DNA of 64,000 bases from Talinum fruticosum (lineage: Eukaryota > Streptophyta > Magnoliopsida > Caryophyllales > Talinaceae), in contig JAITYX010000011.1 of NCBI GenBank assembly GCA_021018815.1, positions 1,936,501-2,000,500 on the forward strand, in the 5' to 3' direction. Of the stretch, positions 55,626-64,000 are shown piece by piece; position 1 is the stretch's first letter; every line of letters begins with the position of its first letter. The translations under genes and the position numbers were made by a program. The notes beneath the pieces were generated by a model. That model saw only the letters and a program-made list of their open reading frames with translations. It did not search any database and was not told the DNA's origin.

Positions 55626-56810
55626 ATAAAAAAATTGATTTGGTTATAACATTAATTGGTCTATACAACTTTAACTGAGAAAATTAACAGACTTTTTGTG
55701 TGACAGTAGAAGTAGAGTAACACCCGTTTTCAATTTCACCATCAGCATTATGATACCGATTTACGGATTAATGGAAGATAGATTTGCCCATATACACCAT
55801 TTCATGAGTCACAACTGTAAGCTTTCCTATTCTATGGAAATATGACACTCCACAAATAGAAACTAAACACCAGTCTACTCTACTAATTCCACTGCATCCA
55901 CCTGCTGCTGTGCTAGATTTTTTCTCTCCATTCTTTCTATTGTATAAATGTAGAAAATCATTACGAGAATAAAAAAGGAAAACAAGACATCCCACTTTCC
56001 CTTTTTTCTGGGAGGGAGTCGGGAAGAATAATCAAATAAATTTAAGGAGTTGTGTACATATCACAAAATCAATAAGAAAAATCAATAAGAAAAGTTCTTA
56101 AATTGAAAGGAACAAAATTGAATTTACAAGTCAAACGAGAAATAGGAAAAATTTATTGTTTCATATTTAAAATTAGAATGAAAAGTGTATGACCGTACCC
56201 TATCTTTCAAGTGTGAGGTAGTTCATTCAATTGGTATATAAACTTGTTGTCATGAATATGTTTAGGATACGACTGAAGAGTACAAGCGTATAAGTCAAAA
56301 CTTAGGATGATTCCTAGAAATTATCACTATAAAATTTCTTATCGTGGTACGTAAAGTTGTACATACTTACAGAGATTCAATTAAATTTTTATTGAAGAGT
56401 GACATGTTACTAATTTTGTAGCAGAGCACAATTATCCTTTGTTATCTCCACCTAAAATACGCTTTCTTTGAACAAATCAAGCCATTAGTAGTACTCGCCT
56501 TTCAAGACGTAGGTCTGACAGTCGAATAAATTATATTGGTGTGATTAAACTTGAGAAAAATGTTCTTCATGACTACCTTGCCTCAAAAAAGACATCTCTA
56601 TATTTTCACGGAAGTTAGGATGTAACTTGTAGGAAATGATATTAAAAATCTCATGGATTATTTTATGTCACATGTGTGCTAAAAGCTGATGCAGAAAACA
56701 AAGTTGAATAATTTGTTTTTGTTCCGTGGCTATTGTGTCGAATGTTAAGATAAATGTGAAAATATAGTACTATTTGACACTACTTATAAAAGTTAATATG
56801 TATGACATAC
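55626..56810. other. No gene seen
   Basis: AT-rich intergenic sequence after the MULE. The only open frames are short and without motifs. No repeat partner found. Confidence 0.45.
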
Positions 56811-57084
56811 CTTACGGATAGAGCTGGTAATTTTTGACCCGACCCGAAAATCCGACCTGAATTTTTGGGTTTTGGACAAGAGATTTGGACCCAAAATCTG
56901 AAATTACCCGAACCCGAAAACCCGGAAATTGTCGGGTCGGGTCCGAGTCGACCCAATGGGTCGGACACTAAAAATCACGGTTCTTTGGGCTTGGTCGGGA
57001 AACTGAAAAATTGAAGTTGGGCTTGTATTTGTTTAAAAAGTTGCCCATGAAAATGACAAAACCTACTGAAAAATCGGTGCTTTT

Positions 57085-57420
57085 GCTTCCTCTCTCGTCT
57101 CTTGCCTCCCCTCTCGGCTCGTGCTTCTACTCCGGTGGCTTCCCTCGCAGTCTTCTTCCCGAGCACCCTCGCTGCCATTGCTCGTTGCATCTCTACTTCA
57201 TCCTCTGTCTCTCGCCTCCCCTCTCTGTCTCTCTCTTCGTTCGGTGGCTTCCCTTGCAATCCTCTTCCCTAGCACCTCTCGCTGTCTCTCCTCTTCCATT
57301 TCCTGCATCTTTGCTTCGTCCTCTCGTCTCTCGCCTCCCTCTTTGTCTCTCGCTTCGTTCGGCTTCCCATCGCTGTCTCTCCTCTTCCATTGCCGAGCCT
57401 CGCTGTCTTCCTCTTCTCGA
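57085..57420. repeat. CT-rich degenerate tandem repeat
   Basis: About three diverged units of roughly 110 bp built around TCTCGCCTCCC, TTCGTTCGGTGGCTTCCC, and CTCTCCTCTTCCATT. Boundaries are soft. Confidence 0.6.
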
Positions 57421-57577
57421 CCCTCATGCCGCCACAATGTCGACCTAGCACGGTCGCCGGTGGAAGAAGAACATCCGGTTCGGGTAGTTCGACGCCTGGT
57501 CTACCTCCTCTTGCTCGAAGTAGTGGAACATCAAGCCTTCCTTGCTCCAATCTCCGGGTTTACCTCTCGATTTATCT

Positions 57578-57683
57578 CTCAATTCTTAAATTAAGTATGA
57601 GATTATGTATGTATCGCAAATTTAAATTTTCTCAATTCTTAAATTAAGTATGAGATTATGTATGTATTGTAAATTTAAATTCT
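57578..57683. repeat. 53 bp tandem duplication
   Basis: CTCAATTCTTAAATTAAGTA starts units at 57578 and 57631. The sequence just before the first unit (GTTTACCTCTCGATTTATC, about 57559) recurs after the second (about 57689), so the block arose by more than one duplication. Confidence 0.85.
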
Positions 57684-58351
57684 CTAGGTTTACCTCTCGA
57701 TTTATCTCTCAATCCTCAAGCACTAATGTTTAATTTATGCATTCAATTTATGTTTAAAATTATAATGGTATTATTGTTACCAAAAAAGTGAAGGATATAT
57801 TCATACAAAGTTGATTAATTTGACTCTAAATATCGATTTTATTTTCTCGAAAAAAAAGAAAAATGGCGCTCTTCACCCATTGGGTTGACCCGAAATCCGC
57901 AAAACCGAAATACACCCGACCGTATTTTACCCGAACCCAAAATACACCCGACCCATATTTTACCCGAATTCAAATACACCGACCCATATTTAACCCGCCT
58001 GCCCGAATTGACGAGTCACGGAGCATTTATATTGGTATTAAACAATTATGGAAATTAGAAGATGGTATATATCATTATGACAATGTTATTGCGCAGTAGC
58101 GATGGTTGTTGTTGAGGATCTCAAGCTGCCGTCATCAAGGTAAACATTGACACTATAATGGTGGTGGGGGAGGAGGATTGATGAAGCTTGTGTTAATTAC
58201 AGATGAAATATAGTAGCTGATGGAAGTGTTCTTAATAAATGGAGAAGGACAAACCTATAAATATAGATAGTATATTTACTCTCATTCAATATTTTTATAC
58301 TTTTTTGGTAAAATTAATGGCTTATTCGACTTTACATAAAAAAGCAATATC

Positions 58352-58432
58352 TATTTATGTTTTATGTTCGTTTATGTTATTTTTGTTCTTTTTTATTCGT
58401 TTATGTTCGTTTCTATTTTAGTTCATTATTAC

Positions 58433-58507
<75 letters not shown>

Positions 58508-58575
58508 GGTTAACATAAACGAACATAAACGGACATAAAAGAACATAAAAACATATACGAAAAGAAAACGTAAAT
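58352..58575. repeat. Inverted repeat with a compound trinucleotide microsatellite in its loop
   Basis: The left arm (about 58352-58420) is made of TTTATGTTCGTTTATGTT-like words, the right arm (58509-58575) of AACATAAACGAACATAAACG-like words, which are reverse complements. The loop holds (TTA)n at 58426-58462 followed directly by (TTG)n at 58463-58507. It resembles a small foldback element. Confidence 0.75.
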
Positions 58576-59170
58576 AGATGATGATTTTTATGTAATTTCG
58601 AACGGACTCAAAATATTCGATATTGTGAAATAATCTAGTTAATAACTCATTTTTATTGCTTGTGTATTGTTTATGTTCATTTCTACTCTTTTATGTTTGT
58701 TTCGTTCGTTTAAAATTGAAATGAGAAACACGCATCTGCATGAAAGAAATGTATGAACCGCTTATCTTTCGAATTTCTTCTATTTATTAGTTTCTTTTGA
58801 ATAATCAATGAACTTCTATCATAAAACAATTCGATATCAATAATTCAGCGCTAATCTCAATTCAATGACAAAACCACGGTTATATCTTACTAATATCAAT
58901 ATTCACAAAGAGAGAGATTGAAAAATGTTAAAAGGAGAAATTTTAATAGCGTTATTATGTAAAGAATTCATGATATGTAAGAATTTTTTTCTTGAAATAT
59001 AGAAATTAAATTTTGTGACAAAATAAAATAACTTATTGAATTCTCTAAAAAATAGATTATTAAAAAAGGTGAAACTGTCTCGTAAATGGACGATCGGAGA
59101 TCTTAGCCAAAACTCGCCCTTATACTTTGCAATTTATTTAAAAATGGCATAAAGTTTTAGCGCTAACTCG
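58576..59170. other. No gene seen
   Basis: AT-rich. A further TTTATGTTCATTTCTAC word at 58668 is related to the foldback arms. Nothing else supported. Confidence 0.4.
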
Positions 59171-59276
59171 AATGCCATTAAACTTGCTAAAGTACATTTA
59201 AATGCCATTTAACTTGTCAAAATATATTTAAAATGTTCATTAATTTGTTAGAGTACATTTAAAATGCCAGCTAATT
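59171..59276. repeat. 30 bp tandem repeat, about 3.5 units
   Basis: Units start at 59171, 59201, 59231 and a partial at 59262, each of the form AATGCCATTAAACTTGCTAA + AGTACATTTA, with a few substitutions. Confidence 0.85.
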
Positions 59277-60019
59277 ACCAATAAATATCAATCACTTTAA
59301 ATGTAACGTTAAAACTTTGTGAAATTTGAATAAATTGAAAAATTTAAGAGCAGTTTTAACTAAGATATGTTAGTAATGGAATCATGCATAAGTAGGAGTC
59401 TTATTGTAATATTTTTTAATTTATGGTTAGTAATTATCAGTCGATCATTAGTATTACTAGCAGATACAATTAACGTTATAAGTGGTTATCAGTAGTGGTT
59501 ACAACTATCAGCTAATAGTTATCGATATTTATCAATTATTAGTGATTATAAATATTATCATAGACGGTCAAATAAACGGGTCATATACTAAGCATAAATA
59601 TATAATAAACAATAAATATGAAAACGCCACTAGGCAGGCGGATGGGAAGCGTGGACGTCCATGAAACGCAGGCACAATCAAGTACTCAAGTGTGAGGCTA
59701 CTATCTATCCGCGCTCTCCTCCTCTTGCAGCCACAACCAAGACATGCGGTGTCTACAAATCAAAAATCAAAACAAGACAACACTAATACTGCTTTACCCA
59801 CTTTCTTTCATATTATATTCAAGCTCAACTGCCACCGTTTCTTCCTGGCCACCACTCACTCCACACCACCACCACCAACCACCACCATCTCTAACCACGG
59901 TGGTCAATTAGCACCACCTGTGCGCTGCTCAGGACCACCGTAGCCACCCCCACCGCCACCCTTCCCTGTTTTTCTGCAGCTACTGCCTCGCCGGAACTCC
60001 GCCCGGACCCCCGCCCAAA
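59277..60019 (+). promoter_or_regulatory. Upstream region and probable 5' UTR of the ABC1K6-like gene
   Basis: AT-rich to about 59625, with a TATA-like ATAAATATATAATAAAC near 59595, then GC-richer sequence. CCACC/ACC-rich sequence at 59860-60015 leads to the start codon. The transcript start is not known, and the TATA assignment is inferred from composition change only. Confidence 0.35.
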
Positions 60020-63000
60020 ATGGCGCCTTTGACGAGCCTTAGTCTCTCTCTTCCTCACGCTACTCCCTCGGACCACCACCTGCCGACCTTCAAGCGGAGC
60101 TCATCCTCTTCCTCTCTATCGGTATGAATATCTATACCCATACTTGATGATTATTGAGGGATTTGATCACCCGTTCTTCTAATGCCTGTTGCAGCTTCTG
60201 TCGCCCAATTTGAGTTCTCTGAGGAGTGAGAATAACAGGGCGAGGAGACGGAAGAGCCAGGTGATCAGTGCAGTGGAAACTAGTACCCGACCCACTGCCC
60301 CTCTGGAAACGAGTACATCCAATTCTTCTTCTTCTTCGAATTCCCAATTCGAGGGGCTGAATGGATCGTCCAAGTCAGTATCGAATGCTCGCAGGGGAAT
60401 GTCTTCAGTCAATTCGGTTTGTCCCTTTGGCTTTCTTTTCATTTCTCTTTTGATTCTACATTGCATTGACAGTAGGATAGCTTAGTCCCGCCCTTCCCTT
60501 CATGTTAAGATTTCTGATACTGATGTAAGCCCCTTTGGTGGGTCGAGGTAGGAAGAGATGATATTTTATGGCGAAGTGGATTTTTAAATTGAGAGATGCT
60601 AAGTTTTAATATGAAGTATTAGATCATAATATATCTAAGGGCTGACATTGAGCCTATTCGATTAAGTGCTAGCCTCCCGCTCACGTTTACCCCTCCTCCC
60701 ATGTGCCTTGTCTCCCTTCCGAGCAATTCATCATTGTCACCTCCACCTCACCCTTGTTGCACTTGCCACAGCTTTCTCATTGATGTTTTGTAATTCTTTA
60801 TCAAGCATGATGATGGTTGGATATTCTGGACCAGAACTAATGATATGGATGATCAAGGTGCAAACAGACCAAACTCTTTACATCTTGAAACAAAGAATGA
60901 ACTTCAAACTAAACCACCACAGAAAAATTACACAATCCTTCTCAATTTATTGGATTTATTTCTCTGCTAAACTGATCTATACATCAAGTTATATATCCTC
61001 TGAAACTGTCTGGAATTCCAAACCTTAGTTTTCAGAAAAGTATAAATATAGACGTGGGTCAGGATGGAGCTGGAAAGGGCTAGAGGGGAAAGGGAGATGA
61101 AAATGCGGGCCGGGATGGAGCTAGAAAGAGACAGCGGGGACAGGGAGAGGGGAGAGGGGAGAGGGGAGAGGGAGAGGGAGACATCAGAACTTGTGGTCAG
61201 CTGATGCCGGAGAAACAATTATGAGGACCGTATGAGGACAAAGGAGGAAGAAGAGAGGAACTCATGCAGCAGGGCCGTTAATATTTTGTCAGTGTCAATA
61301 CTCTGCTGTCCTTAAATATTTTGCCTCCATCCACAATAACTTCTTGGATAAATGTTGAAGGTAGAGTCAAATGTTTGATGCTGGCAATAGTACACTATTG
61401 TGTGAATAAATGATTCTTGTAGTTTGATATTGGCCATTAAATGTCTGGAGCAACCTTTTCTTTTTTCTTTTGTGCTTGGGACCAGCTGTGCAAATGGCAA
61501 TTTCCTCTTTTGTAGGTTTAGGCAAGCCCTCCCCTATTTCAACAAAAAGAGAGAAGCAAGGAAAGTAAAAAGAAAGATGAACCTAGAATATAAATAAGGA
61601 CTTAGATTAGCTGATTGGGTAACAAATGAAAAGTTTGTTTACCTGCAGTAATGTTACTATTTTTAGTATGTGTAGAATAATAGTTCACAATCTTGCAAAC
61701 TCTCATTAGACTACTGTTAGACTACTTTCAGATTATCTTGGTGTGGGTTTCTCATAAACTGATGCAATTACCGCCACTGATCTTGTCGCTTTCCTGTGGA
61801 AACTGATCTTTCATGCATTTATCTGTCTTATGTTTGATTGATTCACTGGTAGTTGATTGCAATTGTTTTTTTTGTTTGTTTGTGGTAGCTTATGTACTTA
61901 AATTAATGGACAATGAAACAATTTTAATTTCTGAACGTGCAGAGAGTTGGAGACGTATCGAGGGAGATAAAGAGAGTGAGGGCTCAGATGGAAGAGAATG
62001 AACAACTGGCTATTCTAATGAGAGGCCTTAGGGGACAAAATTTGACTGACTCACAATTTGCGGCTGACAATGTCCAACTCCGCCTGGTTGAGGTTTGTTG
62101 CCTACACTTCTATGCATATCCATGTCTTTTTTATTTTACAAGTTCCTCTGGTTCTATTTCCATGTGATGCAAACTTGAAATTTCTTGCTGTATCCTCAGC
62201 AAGAGTGTAGACTATGCATTAGAACTCTTGGCATGATGAAGAAGCTCCCTAGGCTAGGTTGCTATGGAAATTCATGAAAGTAGACGAAGTTTTATGGTTC
62301 AAGATGGTCTGGGCTAAATATTGGGTAGTCTGTTGGAGAATGCTCATGGAGTGGGGTCCTGGAACTTGTCTTGGCAGGTTAAGATGAGTTCAAATCTTTG
62401 GTGTGCTTTGAGGCGTATAATGGTGTTAGGTGTTGTTTTAGCATGACGTGTGGCATGGAATCATTATTCATGTATTCAACTTCCACATTTTTCAGAATAC
62501 AACAATTTAAATGTGCAGTATTGCTAGAGATGGCATTTATTTGTGGTAATCAGGCTGAAACATATCATTCTTGTGAAATTTGGATCATTGGGAAGAGGTT
62601 TTTCTTTTTTTTTCTTTTTTGGGGGGGACTTCACTTGCAAATTCAATTTTGTGAACGAAGGCAATTATGTAATTGCCTAACTATATGATGGTAAAAATAT
62701 TTTAGGATTAAGAGTAACTTTTTTCTGCAACTGAAAAATTTTGTGTTATATTTCTTAAGGATTTGAGTGTTTCCTATGAAGGCCATTTGAAAGTCTAAGT
62801 TCTAAGTTTTTTAAAAATTTTATTATTTTGGCTTGGTGGGTACTGTATGTAAAATTCTATTAAATAATATGATAAAAAGGAGTTAATTTGGAAATAGGTA
62901 GTCTAATCCCATGTGCCTAGAGGCGGAAGTGTCCACTGGGCATCTCGTTGTTCATTGTTGGTTGGCTTCAATCTGCTATAGCATACAAAGTTATTTAAGC

Positions 63001-64000
63001 CTTGTCATTGATGAATTAGAAAGTTATTTATGTTAGAAAAGTACTAATAAGAGAATCCTGAGCTTGGCCACTTTTGTGTAATCTAGCGCTTCTAATTCTA
63101 ATGGGTTGAATTGTCCATTGTTGTAATCCATGGAGGGCTACATGAAGACTACGTACAGCTCATCAAAGATGTGGCACAACCTAAATTGGAACTTCAAAAG
63201 GTTAAGCTTTTAGTAGAAAAGCCTAGTATTGGTTAACTCCTTGGTTGAATGCTTGGTTTCAACTTTCAAGTGATGTCATTGATAAGCAACCAGACAAATG
63301 TCTCTGACTTTGTGGATGCTATTAACTCTCTCCATCCATCTGTTTTATTCTTGCTATTAGGCTTGGGGTTCTGAGTGGGGAAGATGATGTAGAAAATGGC
63401 AAAAGGTTAATTCAATAATTTTAGGATTTTATGTGAACTTGGTGATCATTTGATGTTTTCATATTTTATAGCCTATTTTAACATTAATTTCGCTATACAT
63501 TGGAATTGATCTCTACATGTTTCAACTGATTTGAGATTTCTGTACGTTCAACATCCAGATTTCTTTATAGTTATCTAGAATTTCCAGATGCTACTGCTAC
63601 CACTGTTGCTTTAATTAGAAAGATAATATTTTATAAATTATCCAATTCTATTATAATTTTTTATTTGTAGCATTTCAGTTGACATGGATATTGTATGGCA
63701 TTTGCATTGATAAATATATTAATATAACTAATACATCCACTTTGGGAAAGATCTTAGAAATATAAATAAAGTTGTACCCAAAAGAAAAGGAGAACATAAT
63801 ACATAAAATAACCTACTCTCTCATTACCCTACTTCAATAAGCATATAAGGAATTCATTCAAAATAAAAGGCATCTAAGGAATAGACATTTTTTATGAGTA
63901 ATGTTATAAAAAGCATGAGTACCTTTTGATCATAAGATTATACCATAAAAAATCCAATATGCAGGAGCTATAGTCTATTTTGAATTTACATGTTACAGTT
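60020..64000 (+). CDS. ABC1K6: ABC1K6-like plastid atypical kinase, first three coding exons; continues beyond window
   Basis: Exons 60020-60121, 60195-60416 and 61943-62092 join in frame (34, 74 and 50 codons; all introns phase 0, GT..AG). Exon 1, MAPLTSLSLSLPHATPSDHH, and exon 2 are Ser/Arg-rich with few acidic residues, as in chloroplast transit peptides. Exon 3 (VGDVSREIKRVRAQMEENEQ, then LAILMRGLRGQNLTD, FAADNVQLRLVE) matches what I know of the conserved N terminus of plant ABC1K6 (Arabidopsis At3g24190 type), an atypical ABC1/UbiB kinase associated with plastoglobules. The kinase domain is not in the window; exon 4 (expected to open DESSEFLPLVYDP-like) is not found before 64000. The 60189-60485 frame read-through is ended by a stop in intron 2. 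The start is chosen as the first ATG giving a transit peptide in frame. Other ABC1K paralogues are possible but fit less well. Confidence 0.75.
60417..61942 (+). other. Intron 2 of the ABC1K6-like gene
   Basis: 1526 bases, donor TCG|GTTTGT (weak beyond GT) and acceptor CGTGCAG. It includes a GGGGAGA-type repeat at 61138-61180 that gives spurious Ser/Pro/Leu frames on the minus strand. No nested gene is seen. Confidence 0.6.
62093..64000 (+). other. Intron 3 of the ABC1K6-like gene (to window end)
   Basis: Donor GAG|GTTTGTTGC at 62093. About 1.9 kb of AT-rich sequence with T-rich runs and no convincing exon, so this intron extends past the window or the next exon is unrecognised. Short open frames (for example 62398-62688) show no motif. 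Confidence 0.5.

Larger units (their letters stand above)
56819..58014. mobile_element. Small non-autonomous element with GGGTCGG/CCCGAACCC ends
   Basis: Both ends are crowded with GACCCGACCCGAA- and ACCCGAACCC-type words (56838-56975 and 57887-58005), a signature of a widespread group of non-autonomous plant DNA elements that I associate with hAT. Candidate 8 bp duplications are CTTACGGA (56811-56818) and GTCACGGA (58015-58022), 6 of 8 alike. The interior has CT-rich repeated sequence and a 53 bp tandem duplication. The opposed 60-160 codon frames in 57011-57650 are Ser/Arg-rich artefacts of the CT-rich tract. No transposase. Confidence 0.45.

Noticed and set aside
57011..57650. Open frames of 85-157 codons on both strands
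   Set aside because: CT-rich tandem repeat inside a small non-autonomous element; Ser/Leu and Arg/Glu-rich products in all frames.
60967..61218. Minus-strand Ser/Pro/Leu frame
   Set aside because: Read from the GGGGAGA-type repeat within intron 2; low complexity.

Overview
This window is nuclear DNA from a flowering plant, most likely a eudicot. The evidence is several families of degenerate plant LTR retrotransposons, two kinds of Mutator-like DNA transposon, a mitochondrial insertion and, at the right edge, the intron-containing 5' end of a nuclear gene for a plastid ABC1-like kinase (ABC1K6 type). I cannot name the species. About 55 kb of the 64 kb is nested transposable-element debris, and the only host gene I can support starts at 60020.

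Layout. 1-9504: a Ty1/copia element of SIRE-like layout (Copia-A), cut by the window start, with gag, pol, an extra 3' ORF and a 1.5 kb 3' LTR. 9505-12560: two diverged direct copies of an AT-rich, minus-strand retroelement-like sequence; the second carries a 449 bp TIR element. 12561-16802: AT-rich debris with a three-unit 226 bp tandem repeat, a gag-like relic and a pyrimidine-rich tract. 16803-26200: a gutted Ty3/gypsy-like element (two related LTRs and a 3' tail) into which a Tnt1/Tork-like copia element (Copia-B, 18459-23674) inserted. 26903-38485: a second copy of the Copia-A family (Copia-C), inserted in an older LTR relic. It carries about 1.4 kb of mitochondrial DNA, including the start of nad3, in its RNase H region, and its 3' LTR is truncated. 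38486-48490: a minus-strand Ulp1-type Mutator-like gene relic split by a minus-strand, coding-less gypsy-like element (39769-46285). 48839-55625: a MuDR-type element with about 85 bp terminal inverted repeats, a near-perfect 9 bp target duplication, a broken transposase on the minus strand and a convergent GRF-zinc-finger ORF. 55626-60019: gene-free sequence with a small GGGTCGG-type non-autonomous element, microsatellites and tandem repeats. 60020 to the window end: the ABC1K6-like gene, three coding exons visible, the rest beyond the edge.

No autonomous element here looks intact: every gag, pol and transposase frame carries stops or frameshifts. The most notable structures are the extra 3' ORF of Copia-A and Copia-C, which resembles the 'putative plant transposon protein' domain and has its own conserved TATA-like box; the chimeric mitochondrial insertion inside Copia-C; and the two-gene MULE with a GRF-finger gene in the convergent, mudrB-like position. 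Domain calls are from recognition of translated motifs; no searches were run.
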